Shown in pieces: positions 1-8,510 of a DNA stretch of 34,092 bases. Within the stretch, counting starts at the first letter, position 1; every line of letters begins with the position of its first letter. A model generated the notes under the pieces. The model ran no database searches and was not told where the DNA came from. It worked only from the letters and a program-made list of their open reading frames with translations. The stretch covers positions 1 to 34,092 of the forward strand of contig JACRCH010000028.1 of the NCBI GenBank assembly GCA_016219115.1, in the 5' to 3' direction. Source of the stretch: Deltaproteobacteria bacterium. GTDB lineage: Bacteria > Desulfobacterota > GWC2-55-46. Both the position numbers and the translations under genes were made by a program.

Positions 1-1
1 C

Positions 2-637
2 GGCGGGGCCTTCAAGCCCCGCACGTCCCCGTACGACTTCCAGGGGCTCGGTGTCGAGGGTCTGAAGCTTTTAGCCGAGGCCCGGAAGGCCACGGGCCTC
101 CCGATAGTAAGCGAGCTGATGGACCCGCGCGACACTGAAGTGTTCTGCGAGTATGTCGATGTCGTCCAGATAGGCGCCCGTAACATGCAGAACTTCAGGC
201 TCCTGACCGAGGTCGGCAAGATAAAAAAACCGGTGCTCCTTAAAAGGGGGCTTTCGGCCACGATAAAGGAATTCCTCATGTCGGCCGAGTACATAGCCGC
301 GCAGGGCAACGCCAACATAATACTCTGCGAGCGCGGCATACGGACCTTCGAGACCGCCACCAGGAACACCCTTGACTTAAGCGCCGTGCCGGTGCTCAAG
401 GAAGAGACCCATCTGCCTGTTTTCGTCGATCCGAGCCACGCCGTCGGAAGATGGGCGCTTGTGGCCCCTCTGGCCAAAGCGGCAGTGGCGGTAGGCGCGG
501 ACGGGCTCATGATAGAGGTGCACCCCGACCCCGAGAACGCCCTGTGCGACGGAGCTCAGTCGCTGAAGCCCAGCAAGTTCGCCCGCCTGATGGAAGAACT
601 CAGAAAGGTGGCCTCTGCCGTTGGAAGGACCATGTAG
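2..637 (+). CDS. aroF: 3-deoxy-7-phosphoheptulonate (DAHP) synthase, 3' part only
   Basis: C-terminal 211 residues of a DAHP synthase; the 5' end lies before the window. The enzyme condenses phosphoenolpyruvate with erythrose-4-phosphate, the first step of the shikimate pathway. The frame opens with [15 protein letters not shown], the conserved segment of the type I-beta (Thermotoga/Bacillus-like) class. Metal-ligand motifs are visible: His in DPSHAVG, Glu in LMIEVHP and Asp in [17 protein letters not shown] and [11 protein letters not shown] are further family signatures. The fourth ligand, a Cys, would lie upstream of the window. It is followed by tyrA and aroA, so it belongs to an aromatic amino acid cluster. 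The class assignment rests on motif recall. Confidence 0.93.
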   Translation, partial: GGAFKPRTSPYDFQGLGVEGLKLLAEARKATGLPIVSELMDPRDTEVFCEYVDVVQIGARNMQNFRLLTEVGKIKKPVLLKRGLSATIKEFLMSAEYIAAQGNANIILCERGIRTFETATRNTLDLSAVPVLKEETHLPVFVDPSHAVGRWALVAPLAKAAVAVGADGLMIEVHPDPENALCDGAQSLKPSKFARLMEELRKVASAVGRTM

Positions 638-905
638 TCCGGGAATTCCAGCGGCCCGGCCTTAGAAAACCCTCCCCCTCGATGGGGGTACTGGCGTACG
701 GCGGATTGATACAAACTGCACTGGCGGGTTCAATCTTGCAGATTGAATCCGAATGATTCGTGGCTTCTATACGAAATTCAGGGTTCAGGTTGCAAAACTG
801 AACCCGCAAAAGGTATCTCCTTAACCCTCCCCTCCCCCTCGATGGGGGAGGGTTTTTATAGGGAAACCCTGCTAGCTTGCTACATGGAATTTTGTGATTA
901 AAGTA
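638..905. other. intergenic region with tandem hairpins and repeat pieces
   Basis: No gene is seen in this gap. It holds an isolated piece of repeat R1 (about 664-687, CCCTCCCCCTCGATGGGGG). Two successive hairpins follow: 726-736 pairing with 740-750 around a TGC loop, and 781-788 pairing with 798-805. The two hairpins resemble each other (GGGTTCA arms around a TTGCA centre). A short copy of repeat R1 follows and runs up to the tyrA start. No clear Shine-Dalgarno or strong promoter was found. Confidence 0.6.
811..903 (+). repeat. dispersed repeat R1, short copy (A)
   Basis: About 93 bp, from GGTATCTCCTTAACCCTCCC to GGAATTTTGTGATTAAA. Both ends match the two long copies at 20980-21157 (- orientation) and 23150-23327. 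This copy lacks the central GTGAAAAC/GTTTTCAC hairpin present in the long copies. It contains CCCTCCCCC-TCGAT-GGGGGAGGG, a perfect 9-bp inverted repeat, and the segment GGAAACCCT...TAGCTTGCTA. The GTG near its end could be misread as the tyrA start codon. Confidence 0.8.
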
Positions 906-1781
906 ATGGGAACTGACCTTCATTTTAAAAAGGTAACGGTCATCGGCGTGGGCCTCATCGGAGGCTCGCTCGCCCTTGTGCTGAGACGCAAGGGCCTTGC
1001 CGGGACTATCGTCGGGGTGGGTCGAGGCGAGAATAACCTCGAAACAGCCAGGAGGCTCGGCATAATAGACTCCTTCACGCGCGACATCGCCGAGGGCGTG
1101 AAAGACTCTGACCTCGTCCTGGTAGCCGTGCCGGTATTGAAGATCGCCGGGACTATAAAAGAAATGGCTCCCCACCTCAAGCCCGGCTGCATAGTGACTG
1201 ACGCGGGGAGCGTTAAAAAGGCCGTTGTGGACGAGATCGAGCCCATAATCCCCTCAGGCGTCCATTTCGTCCCCGGCCACCCGATAGCCGGGACCGAGCA
1301 TTCAGGGGCCGAGGCGGCCTTCCCGGAGCTCTACATCGACAGGAAGTGTATCCTCACGCCAACCTCAAAGACCGATAAACACGCCCTTGAGACCGTCAAA
1401 AAGGTCTGGGAGGCGGCCGGCTCGAAGGTCATGGTGATGGACGCCGCGGTCCACGACAGGATATTGGCCGCCGTGAGCCATCTCCCGCACATGATAGCCT
1501 ACACGCTCGTAAACACGGTGGCCGACATGCAGGAGCGCGGCGACGACGCGTTAAGCTACTCGGCAGGCGGCTTCAAGGACATCACCAGGATAGCCTCAAG
1601 CTCCCCGGAGATGTGGTGCGACATCTGCGCCATGAACAAAGAGTCTATCGTAAGCATGATAGAGGGCTTTCAGGCCCGGCTTGAATCCCTCAAGAAGCTC
1701 ATTAAGGACGGCGACCTCACGGGCCTCAAAGATGACTTCGAGAGGGCCAAAAAGGTGCGGGACTCGCTCCTTGAAAAATGA
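906..1781 (+). CDS. tyrA: prephenate dehydrogenase
   Basis: 291-residue enzyme that oxidatively decarboxylates prephenate (or arogenate) with NAD(P)+ on the tyrosine branch. A Rossmann fold begins at VIGVGLIGGSLALVL (GxGxxGxS). HPIAGTEHSGAEAAF is the conserved active-site segment, and SHLPHMIAYTLV with GFKDITRIASSSPEMW mark the helical dimerisation domain. No ACT or chorismate mutase domain is fused. A GTG at 894 would add four residues, but it lies in a dispersed repeat (copy A) that ends the same way at other loci. ATG 906 is therefore preferred, although neither start has a convincing ribosome binding site. It sits between the DAHP synthase and aroA genes. Confidence 0.9.
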   Translation: MGTDLHFKKVTVIGVGLIGGSLALVLRRKGLAGTIVGVGRGENNLETARRLGIIDSFTRDIAEGVKDSDLVLVAVPVLKIAGTIKEMAPHLKPGCIVTDAGSVKKAVVDEIEPIIPSGVHFVPGHPIAGTEHSGAEAAFPELYIDRKCILTPTSKTDKHALETVKKVWEAAGSKVMVMDAAVHDRILAAVSHLPHMIAYTLVNTVADMQERGDDALSYSAGGFKDITRIASSSPEMWCDICAMNKESIVSMIEGFQARLESLKKLIKDGDLTGLKDDFERAKKVRDSLLEK

Positions 1782-2155
1782 ACCCTCCCCTCGCCCGCAC
1801 CGGGGTATCTTAAAGATCCAAAGTCATAGGGTTTAAGTTTTCACATAACACCGGGTCCATTGCGTAGCGAGCATAAGGAGAGCGAGAAAGCACAGCCTTT
1901 TATTTTATTGCGCGCGAGCTCGTCATCAAGCCGAGCAATAGCCCCGAGGCGCGCTCCAGCGCGCAAAAAGAACTTTTGTAAAGCGCAGCAAGCTGCGGGG
2001 TATTAAAATTCTCCGCCATAAATGACGGAGAATTTTGATGGTATGGAAGGTCATTTTTATTTGCCAGCCTTGACCCGCCGCTAAAGCGACGGGATTGCGG
2101 CTGGCACACCCATTCAACCCTGAAAGAGAATAAAAATATCGCTCAAGAGGCGCCG
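1782..2155. other. 374-base intergenic region with hairpins and repeat R2
   Basis: No convincing gene. The first part (1783-1860) has a fragment resembling the start of R1 (GGGGTATCT at about 1802). A stretch at 1910-2000 holds small GC-rich palindromes (GCGCGC-TCCA-GCGCGC and GCAGC-AA-GCTGC). The rest is repeat R2. Short minus-strand reading frames here show no family resemblance and cross the palindromes. Confidence 0.6.
2002..2121 (+). repeat. dispersed repeat R2, copy 1
   Basis: About 120 bp that reappears almost identically, inverted, at 33838-33956. It contains an imperfect palindrome (ATTCTCCG-CCATAAATGA-CGGAGAAT), a spacer with GATGGTATGGAAGGTCATTT, and a second palindrome starting GCCAGCCTTGACCCG. 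In this copy the right arm of the second palindrome has decayed (GACGGGATTGCGGCTGGC). It ends CACCCATTCAACCCT. A more diverged relative lies at about 32165-32285. Confidence 0.85.
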
Positions 2156-3475
2156 TTGAACGCTAAAAACGACATATTCTCAGGGACGGTAGCGGCCGGG
2201 CCGGCAAAGGGCCTCAGGGGAGAGATAAAGGTCCCGGGTGACAAATCCATCTCCCACAGGTCCGTCTTCTTCGGCGCGATAGCCGGGGGGACGACCGAGG
2301 TGGAGGGTTTCCTGGAGGGCGAGGATAATTTGAGCACCGTAAACGCCTTCAAGAAGATGGGCGTTGAGGTAGAGACCCTCGGCGGGCAAAAGGTCAGGGT
2401 CAGGGGGAGTGGTGCTGCCGGTTTGAAAGAGCCGGATGACGTAATAGACGCCGGGAACTCCGGGACCACGACCCGGCTTCTTACGGGGCTGCTTTCGGCG
2501 CAGCCTTTCTTCTCGGTGATAACCGGGGACGCGTCATTGAGGAAGAGGCCGATGAAGAGGGTCGTGGAGCCGCTCTCGATGATGGGCGCCTCTGTCGCCG
2601 GACGAAAGAACAACAGCCTGCTGCCGATAGCCATCTCCGGGAAAAAACTCAAGGGGATATCATACAATACGCCCGTTGCGAGCGCGCAGCTGAAGTCCGC
2701 CATACTTTTAGCGGGGTTATACGCCGACGGTGAGACGACCGTAACCGAACCTGAAAAATCGAGGGACCACACGGAGAGGATGCTCAGGCTCTTCGGGGCC
2801 GAGATAAAGGTAGTCAGGAATTCCGTAAGCGTAAGGTCGACAAAAGGACTTATCGGGTGTAAAATAAAGATACCGGGCGATATCTCATCGGCAGCTTTTT
2901 TCATGGTCGGCGCGATGATAACCCGGGATTCCGAACTCCTGATAAAAGACGTGGGCGTAAACCCGACGCGTACCGGCATTATAGACATTTTAAGGAAGAT
3001 GGGCGGGTCCGTCTCCACCCTTAACGAAAGGGAGGTCTCTGGGGAGCCGGTGGCCGACATACTCGTCAGGACCTCACGGCTTAAGGGTATAGAGATAAGC
3101 GGCAGCGACCTGCTGCCTGCCATAGACGAGTTCCCGGTGATATGCGTGGCGGCGGCCTTCGCCGAAGGGACTACCACCATCAGCGGGGCCGCTGAACTCC
3201 GGGTCAAGGAGAGCGACAGGGTAGCCGTCATGGCCGGGTCGTTGAAGGCCGTGGGTGTAAAGAACACCGAGAAGGAAGACGGCATTATAATAGAGGGTAC
3301 TGCCGGGGACATACCCGGAGGCAGGGTGGCAAGCCACGGAGACCACCGCATAGCGATGTCGATGGCCATAGCCGCCCTCAGGTCGAAAAAGTCTGTCGAG
3401 ATAGAAGGGGCCGGGAGCGTAGAGGTCTCTTTCCCCGGTTTCTTCGGTCTCCTTGACGGTGTAAAGGCCTCATGA
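2156..3475 (+). CDS. aroA: 3-phosphoshikimate 1-carboxyvinyltransferase (EPSP synthase)
   Basis: 439 residues. It transfers the enolpyruvyl group of PEP to shikimate-3-phosphate, the sixth shikimate-pathway step. Family signatures run in order: PGDKSISHRS with Lys30, DAGNSGTTTRLLTGLL, GDASLRKRPMKRVVEPL, SAQLKSAILLAGLYADGETTV followed by SRDHTERML, PAIDEFPVICVAAAFAEG, ELRVKESDR, and GDHRIAMSMAIAAL near the end. The start is TTG 2156, with AAGAGG at 2144-2149 six bases upstream; no ATG or GTG fits better. The stop overlaps the cmk start (ATGA), implying translational coupling. Repeat R2 ends 34 bases before the start. Confidence 0.96.
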   Translation: MNAKNDIFSGTVAAGPAKGLRGEIKVPGDKSISHRSVFFGAIAGGTTEVEGFLEGEDNLSTVNAFKKMGVEVETLGGQKVRVRGSGAAGLKEPDDVIDAGNSGTTTRLLTGLLSAQPFFSVITGDASLRKRPMKRVVEPLSMMGASVAGRKNNSLLPIAISGKKLKGISYNTPVASAQLKSAILLAGLYADGETTVTEPEKSRDHTERMLRLFGAEIKVVRNSVSVRSTKGLIGCKIKIPGDISSAAFFMVGAMITRDSELLIKDVGVNPTRTGIIDILRKMGGSVSTLNEREVSGEPVADILVRTSRLKGIEISGSDLLPAIDEFPVICVAAAFAEGTTTISGAAELRVKESDRVAVMAGSLKAVGVKNTEKEDGIIIEGTAGDIPGGRVASHGDHRIAMSMAIAALRSKKSVEIEGAGSVEVSFPGFFGLLDGVKAS

Positions 3476-4143
3476 GCGGCAAAAGAGGCCCAATAATAGC
3501 CGTAGACGGGCCGAGCGGTGTCGGAAAATCGACCGTAAGCAGGCTCCTGGCGCTAAGACTCCATCTGACATACATCAATACCGGCTCCATGTACCGCGCC
3601 ATGGCGCTTGCCGCCGCGGACTCGGGCGTAGACATAACGAACGACGAGGCGCTAAAGGATTACTGCTCAAGGGTCTCACTGAGCTACGATTTTTCCACCG
3701 GCGACACGCTTGTGAACGGGGTGAGCTACTCAGGAAGGATCAGGGATCAGAGAACCGGGGAACTCGCTTCGATAATATCCGCGAAAAAGCCGGTACGGGA
3801 GGTCCTTACAAGCTTCCAGAGGGCCCTTGGCGAAAGGGGCTCCGTAGTCATGGAAGGCAGGGACATCGGAACGGTAGTCTTTCCGGACGCGGATGCCAAG
3901 ATCTTCCTCGACGCCTCACACGAGGTGAGGGCGAAAAGGAGGCATGAAGAGGTCACTTCGTGTGCGTCGCACACCGCCAATGATGTGAGCGATGAGCTTC
4001 GTAAAAGGGATGAGCGGGACGCCGGCAGAAAGAACGCGCCGCTAAAGATGGCCGAGGACGCCGTATACGTGGACACCGGCGAGCTGAACGCCGAAGAGGT
4101 CGTCGACAGGATCGTATCCGTCATAAAGGACAGGAAGATTTAA
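3472..4143 (+). CDS. cmk: cytidylate kinase
   Basis: 223-residue (d)CMP kinase making (d)CDP from (d)CMP and ATP. The P-loop GPSGVGKST lies near residues 13-21. It is followed by YINTGSMYRAMAL, the CMP-site segment, then VVMEGRDIGTVVFPDADAKIFLDAS and RRHEE. It ends with the typical ...APLKMAEDAVYVDTGELNAEEVVDRI segment. Length is normal for the family. The start overlaps the aroA stop by four bases. The aroA-cmk-(ispH)-rpsA order is widespread in proteobacteria, so this is an ordinary housekeeping cluster. Confidence 0.95.
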   Translation: MSGKRGPIIAVDGPSGVGKSTVSRLLALRLHLTYINTGSMYRAMALAAADSGVDITNDEALKDYCSRVSLSYDFSTGDTLVNGVSYSGRIRDQRTGELASIISAKKPVREVLTSFQRALGERGSVVMEGRDIGTVVFPDADAKIFLDASHEVRAKRRHEEVTSCASHTANDVSDELRKRDERDAGRKNAPLKMAEDAVYVDTGELNAEEVVDRIVSVIKDRKI

Positions 4144-4146
4144 GTA

Positions 4147-4168
4147 CCGGCGGCTTGCCCGCCGCCGG
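4147..4168 (+). terminator. GC-rich hairpin after cmk
   Basis: CCGGCGGC (4147-4154) and GCCGCCGG (4161-4168) form a perfect 8-bp stem with a TTGCCC loop, starting three bases after the cmk stop. No T-run follows directly (GCTTGTTG), so it may be an attenuator or an mRNA-stabilising hairpin rather than an efficient terminator. A T5 tract at 4192-4196 and an A7 tract at 4211-4217 follow. Confidence 0.4.
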
Positions 4169-4233
4169 GCTTGTTGACGCGAGGGATCTCTTTTTCCGTT
4201 CGTTCGCGTTAAAAAAAGATGTGAGGTCGCGCT

Positions 4234-5076
4234 TTGGAGATACTGGTAGCCAAGTCGTCGGGTTTTTGCTTCGGGGTAAAACGGGCGATAAACATAGCCC
4301 ACAAATGCTCGAATGAGACACCCGGAGAGATATACACGCTCGGGCCGATAATACACAATCCGCAGGTCGTAAAGAAACTCGAAGAGTCCAATGTATACGC
4401 GAAAAAAGGGCTTGATGAGGTCTCTTCCGGCACCATAATCATAAGGTCTCATGGAGTGAAGCTCGACGAGATAAATGCCGCCAGGGAAAAGGGCCTCGAT
4501 ATCATCGACGCGACATGCCCGTTTGTAAAGAAGGCGCAGGACCTGGTATCGCTTTTAAGCGGGGACGGGTACTCGGTGATAGTCGTCGGGGAGAAGGACC
4601 ACCCCGAGGTAAAGGGTCTCATAAGCTACGGGCAAGGCGACGTAAAAGTTGCGGACTCGCCCGAAGAACTCAGGGGGATGCCCCGGAAAAAGAAGATCGG
4701 AATAATAGCCCAGACCACACTGCCGATGGAGAAACTTGAGGCTGTTGTAAGTTTTTGTTTACATAAGGCCTCTGAAATCAAGGTCTTTAACACTATTTGT
4801 AACGCCACATCGATAAGACAGGAAGAGAGCGCGGAGCTGGCCGAGAAGGTCGATGTCATGATAGTCGTCGGCGGAAAAAACAGCGCCAACACGAGAAGGC
4901 TTGCCGACATTTGCAAGACGATCCAGCCCAGGACATATCATATTGAGGTTGCTGACGAAATAGACCCGTCGTGGTTCGCCGCGGCGAATTCGGTCGGGGT
5001 CACTTCCGGCGCCTCGACCCCGGATTGGGTGATAAACGATGTCGTCGCGAGAGTAGGAGAGATGCAGGTGAAATGA
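4234..5076 (+). CDS. ispH: 4-hydroxy-3-methylbut-2-enyl diphosphate reductase
   Basis: 280 residues. A [4Fe-4S] enzyme that reduces HMBPP to IPP and DMAPP, the last step of the MEP isoprenoid pathway. The three cluster cysteines are Cys12 (GFCFGVKRA), Cys95 (DATCPFVKKAQ) and Cys189 (TICNATSIRQEE), at spacings like those of E. coli IspH. Substrate-site motifs IIRSHGV, AQTTLP, SANTRRLADIC and VTSGASTPDWVI are present. The start is TTG 4234 with GAGG seven bases upstream; the protein then begins MEILVAKSSGFCFG as homologues do. It directly precedes rpsA, a neighbour pair known from other Deltaproteobacteria-like genomes. Confidence 0.95.
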   Translation: MEILVAKSSGFCFGVKRAINIAHKCSNETPGEIYTLGPIIHNPQVVKKLEESNVYAKKGLDEVSSGTIIIRSHGVKLDEINAAREKGLDIIDATCPFVKKAQDLVSLLSGDGYSVIVVGEKDHPEVKGLISYGQGDVKVADSPEELRGMPRKKKIGIIAQTTLPMEKLEAVVSFCLHKASEIKVFNTICNATSIRQEESAELAEKVDVMIVVGGKNSANTRRLADICKTIQPRTYHIEVADEIDPSWFAAANSVGVTSGASTPDWVINDVVARVGEMQVK

Positions 5077-5146
5077 TTTGCACTTTGAAACTCGCTATGA
5101 TATCTTTTTGATAATAAAAGAAAAAGACAGGGGAGGAAGGCAATTG

Positions 5147-6766
5147 ATGATTGGGAGAGAAGAAAAATCTCACGCCGGGGAAGTGTCCAAGACTGATTTC
5201 GAGGAGCTCTTTGAAGCAGAGATAAAGGAGCTTCAGGAAGGTGATATCATAAAGGGTAGGGTAGTGCAGCTCACGCAGGACGCTGTCATGGTCGATATCG
5301 GTTACAAGTCCGAAGGACAGGTCCCTCTTAAGGAATTTCTTGATAAGGACGGAAACCCCACGGTAAAAGTCGGCGATGAAATAAAGGTGCTCCTTGAAAG
5401 AAGAGAGGACGACAAAGGCTACATAGTCCTTTCAAAGGCGAAGGCCGACCAACTGAGGGTCTGGGACGACATAGAGGAGTCGTACGCGACCGGAAAACCG
5501 GTCGATGGAAAGATAACGGAGAGGATAAAAGGCGGGTTTTACGTCGATGTCAAGGGCGTCATTTCGTTTCTCCCGGGCTCGCAGGTCGACCTTAAGCCGG
5601 TCAGAAACCCCGACAAGCTCGTAGGCCAGACCTTTCAGTTCAGGGTCCTTAAGTTCAACAGGCGTAAAAACAACGTGATAGTCTCAAGAAGAAGCCTCCT
5701 TGAAGTGGAGAGGGAAGCGCTTAAAAAGACCACGCTTGAGACGATACATGAGGGCGCGCTTGTCGAAGGCCTGGTGAAAAACATCACCGACTACGGGGCT
5801 TTTATCGACCTCGGCGGCATCGACGGGCTTGTGCACCTCACCGACCTCTCGTGGGGCAAGGTCGCGCATCCCTCGCAGGTATTGAAGATCGGCGATACCG
5901 TGACCGTAAAGATACTCAAGTACAACAAGGAAGACGGCAAGATCTCGCTCGGGATCAAGCAGACCAGGGAAGACCCGTGGGTAACGGTAGCCGGTAAGTA
6001 TCCGGTCGGCGCCAAGGTGACCGGGACCGTCGTAAACATAACCGACTACGGCGCGTTCGTGGAGATAGAGCAGGGCCTTGAGGGCCTGGTTCACATCTCA
6101 GAGATGTCATGGACGAAACTGAAGCACCCCTCCCAGAAGCTTAAAGTCGGCGACAAGGTCGATGTCATGGTCCTGGATATAGACGCGGCCAGCAAAAGGA
6201 TCTCTCTCGGCATGAAGCAGGTGGAGCCCAATCCGTGGGTGGATGTCGAACAGAGATACCCGAAGGGGACAAGGATCAAGGGCGTTGTGAAAAATATCAC
6301 GGACTTCGGGGTATTTATCGGGATAGAAGAAGGCATCGACGGTCTGGTGCACGTATCGGACCTGTCCTGGAAGAAGGTCAAGCACCCTTCCGAGCTCTTC
6401 AAGAAGGGTCAGGAGGTCGAGGCGGTGGTGTTGAATATCGACAGCGCCAACAAGAGGTTCTCGCTCTCCACCAGGGCCCTTGAGAAAAACCCGTGGGAAG
6501 GAGTGGAAAAGCGCTACAAGCCGGGCATGATAGTCGACGGCAAGGTGACGAGCGTCGCGGACTTCGGCGCCTTTGTAGAGCTGGAGGAAGGCCTCGAGGG
6601 GCTCGTGCACGTCTCCGAGCTCAGCAGGGGGAAGAAAAAAGGCGCTGACATCCAGCCCGGCGATATCGTCGAGGTCGAGGTCCTTAACGTCGACTCCGAT
6701 GACAACAAGATCGGGCTCTCGATAAGGACCGTTAAATCCCAGGAGGCTGAAGAAGCTTCCTCATGA
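5147..6766 (+). CDS. rpsA: 30S ribosomal protein S1
   Basis: 539 residues with six S1 (OB-fold) RNA-binding repeats, at about residues 32-98, 115-180, 201-270, 287-357, 374-444 and 460-530. Repeats 3 to 6 carry the canonical pattern ITDYGAF...GLEGLVHISE.SW. S1 helps mRNAs dock on the 30S subunit. The frame is open from TTG 5078, but ATG 5147 is preceded by GGGGAGGAAGG (5130-5140) at ideal spacing. It gives MIGREEKSHAGEV, so it is taken as the start. The stop overlaps the sppA start (ATGA). Confidence 0.96.
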   Translation: MIGREEKSHAGEVSKTDFEELFEAEIKELQEGDIIKGRVVQLTQDAVMVDIGYKSEGQVPLKEFLDKDGNPTVKVGDEIKVLLERREDDKGYIVLSKAKADQLRVWDDIEESYATGKPVDGKITERIKGGFYVDVKGVISFLPGSQVDLKPVRNPDKLVGQTFQFRVLKFNRRKNNVIVSRRSLLEVEREALKKTTLETIHEGALVEGLVKNITDYGAFIDLGGIDGLVHLTDLSWGKVAHPSQVLKIGDTVTVKILKYNKEDGKISLGIKQTREDPWVTVAGKYPVGAKVTGTVVNITDYGAFVEIEQGLEGLVHISEMSWTKLKHPSQKLKVGDKVDVMVLDIDAASKRISLGMKQVEPNPWVDVEQRYPKGTRIKGVVKNITDFGVFIGIEEGIDGLVHVSDLSWKKVKHPSELFKKGQEVEAVVLNIDSANKRFSLSTRALEKNPWEGVEKRYKPGMIVDGKVTSVADFGAFVELEEGLEGLVHVSELSRGKKKGADIQPGDIVEVEVLNVDSDDNKIGLSIRTVKSQEAEEASS

Positions 6767-7644
6767 GGAGAGAGACCTTTAAAAACCTTTTGGCCGCCGT
6801 CGGCGCGGTCTTTCTGGTACTCATGGTATTGTCGCTTATCATCGCTTACCTCTCCGGCAAGGGACCAATCGGCGGCAAGAACAAGGTGGCGGTGGTAAAG
6901 CTCGCGGGGATCATAACAGACCCCACGGACTTTACGGACGAGCTGAGGGAGTACGGGGAGAGAGACGACGTAAAGGCGGTCGTTGTGAGGATAGACTCCC
7001 CGGGCGGCGCCGTCGGGCCCTCACAGGAGATATACAGCGCGATAAAAAGGCTCAGGAAGACGAAGAAGGTAGTAGCCTCCATGGGCGCGATGGCCGCCTC
7101 CGGGGGCTTTTACGCGGCCACGGCTGCCGACAAGATAGTGGCCAACCCCGGCACCATCACCGGCAGCATCGGCGTGATAGTCGAGTTCGTAAACGCCGAG
7201 GAACTGCTCTCAAAGATCGGGCTTCAGGGCTACGTGGTTAAAAGCGGCAAGTTCAAGGACACCGGCTCCCCGCTGAGGAAGATGACGCCTGAGGAGAAAG
7301 AGCTTCTTCAGGACGTCATAAACGATGTCAACGGCCAGTTCGTAAAGGCCGTGGCGGAGGGGAGAGGGCTTAAGGAAGAGGACGTGCGAAAGATCGCCGA
7401 CGGCAGGATATTTTCCGGAGCCCAGGCCAGGGAGAAGGGCCTTGTCGACCGCCTCGGAGACCTTAGCGACGCGATCGACTTAAGCGCCGAGCTTGCCGGG
7501 ATCGAGGGCAAACCATACGTCATCTACCCGGAGAAGAAGGCCCTTGGCATCTGGCGCGCCGTCTTCGGTGAATCGATCGGGAATCTGGCGGGAGCCTTTT
7601 CAGGCTTCCGCGTAATGTACATGACACAAAATCCAGCCAGGTAA
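6763..7644 (+). CDS. sppA: signal peptide peptidase SppA (short, 36K type)
   Basis: 293-residue membrane serine protease that degrades cleaved signal peptides. One N-terminal membrane segment (about residues 9-30, LLAAVGAVFLVLMVLSLIIAYL) is followed by a periplasmic ClpP-like domain. The likely Ser-Lys dyad is Ser113 in AASGGFY and Lys165 in SGKFKDTGSP. The 52-residue separation matches that of Bacillus SppA as I recall it. SPGGAVGPSQEIY and GTITGSIGVI are further family signatures. It is a single-domain type, about half the length of E. coli SppA. It is translationally coupled to rpsA. Confidence 0.93.
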   Translation: MRRETFKNLLAAVGAVFLVLMVLSLIIAYLSGKGPIGGKNKVAVVKLAGIITDPTDFTDELREYGERDDVKAVVVRIDSPGGAVGPSQEIYSAIKRLRKTKKVVASMGAMAASGGFYAATAADKIVANPGTITGSIGVIVEFVNAEELLSKIGLQGYVVKSGKFKDTGSPLRKMTPEEKELLQDVINDVNGQFVKAVAEGRGLKEEDVRKIADGRIFSGAQAREKGLVDRLGDLSDAIDLSAELAGIEGKPYVIYPEKKALGIWRAVFGESIGNLAGAFSGFRVMYMTQNPAR

Positions 7645-7663
7645 AGAAGGAGGCAGCGAGCAA

Positions 7664-7948
7664 ATGACGAAGAGCGAGCTAATCGAGGCGGTTTCAGCGA
7701 AGGTCACGAACTTTTCCAGAAAGGATATCGAGGTGATAGTCGATACCCTTTTTGACAGTATGTCCGCGAGCCTCTCCAAGGGCGACAAGGTGGAGATACG
7801 CGGGTTCGGAAGCTTCAAGATCAAGGCGCGTGACGGCCGCCAGGGCAGGAACCCCAAGAGCGGGGAGAACATCTTCATCGAGTCCAAGAAGGTCCCGTTC
7901 TTCAAGGCCGGAAAAGAGATACGGGAACGGATAAACAACTCAAAATAA
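7664..7948 (+). CDS. ihfB: integration host factor beta-type subunit (HU/IHF family)
   Basis: 94-residue DNA-bending protein. It starts MTKSELIEAVSAK and has the dimer core GDKVEIRGFGSFKIK. The DNA-inserting beta-arm reads RQGRNPKSGENIFIESKKVPFFKAGKEI, with the intercalating proline in RNPKSGE. Synteny with rpsA, as in E. coli rpsA-ihfB, favours the IHF beta name over HU. Its partner alpha subunit is not in this window. AAGAAGGAGGC just upstream gives a strong ribosome binding site. It may act at architectural sites, including recombination sites. Confidence 0.9.
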   Translation: MTKSELIEAVSAKVTNFSRKDIEVIVDTLFDSMSASLSKGDKVEIRGFGSFKIKARDGRQGRNPKSGENIFIESKKVPFFKAGKEIRERINNSK

Positions 7949-7952
7949 CTCT

Positions 7953-8441
7953 ATGAACCAGTTATGGGCCCCCTGGAGAATCGAATACATACAGGGCGAA
8001 AAAGACGGCAGTTGCATCTTCTGCACCGCCTCTGAAAAAGAGATTAAAGACAGCCTTCTGCTCTTCAAAGGCTCCTTTTCGGTCGTCATGCTCAACAAAT
8101 ACCCTTACAACAACGGCCACATAATGATAGCGCCTGTAAGGCACGTGGCCAGGACCGAGGATGTCACGACAGAGGAAGGCTCAGACATCTTCAGGATGAT
8201 AAGCCGCTCTACAACCGTCTTGACAGCGTTATTCAAACCGGACGGCTTCAACATAGGCATGAATGTCGGCAAGGCCGCGGGCGCCGGCATAGATGACCAC
8301 CTGCACATGCATGTGGTGCCGCGATGGAACGGGGACGTCAACTTCATGCCGGCCCTCGCGGACGTGAAAGTGATGCCCGAGCACCTCAGCGCGACTTTTG
8401 AGAAGCTCAAACCCTTTTTCGAGCGCTTTACAGGGTCTTGA
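7953..8441 (+). CDS. HIT-family nucleotide hydrolase/transferase
   Basis: 162 residues of the histidine-triad superfamily. CIFC near the N-terminus is a likely zinc pair, and YPYNNGHIMIAPVRHVA is the conserved nucleotide-site strand. The triad HLHMHVVPRW is complete. The N-terminal MNQLWAPWRIEYI resembles Ap4A phosphorylase/Fhit-like bacterial members (AP-4-A phosphorylase annotation). Substrate is probably a dinucleoside polyphosphate or nucleoside phosphoramidate, but cannot be set from sequence. It begins four bases after ihfB, so it is probably co-transcribed, and it closes the operon before the riboswitch region. Confidence 0.9.
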   Translation: MNQLWAPWRIEYIQGEKDGSCIFCTASEKEIKDSLLLFKGSFSVVMLNKYPYNNGHIMIAPVRHVARTEDVTTEEGSDIFRMISRSTTVLTALFKPDGFNIGMNVGKAAGAGIDDHLHMHVVPRWNGDVNFMPALADVKVMPEHLSATFEKLKPFFERFTGS

Positions 8442-8460
8442 AACCACGGCAACTTTAGCC

Positions 8461-8489
8461 TTGACAACGAGGCCTTTTTATAATAAATT
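8461..8489 (+). promoter_or_regulatory. sigma-70-type promoter driving the ZTP riboswitch
   Basis: TTGACA (8461-8466), a 17-base spacer and TAAATT (8484-8489; four of six to TATAAT). The predicted start at about 8496-8500 lies just before the riboswitch. A perfect TATAAT at 8479-8484 is too close to this -35 box to pair with it. Confidence 0.6.
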
Positions 8490-8510
8490 TTATCCCATAG
8501 ACGAAAGTCA

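Noticed and set aside
894-896. GTG 894 as the tyrA start
   Set aside because: It is contained in the conserved end of repeat R1, which occurs at unrelated places. ATG 906 is more plausible.
2143-3369. Long minus-strand open frame opposite aroA (408 codons)
   Set aside because: It lies entirely across a clearly identified EPSP synthase gene, has Ser/Pro-rich low-information composition and no family motif. It is a by-product of the codon pattern of the real gene.
5078-5146. N-terminal extension of rpsA from TTG 5078
   Set aside because: The region lies before a strong ribosome binding site at 5130-5140 and adds 23 residues that S1 homologues do not have.
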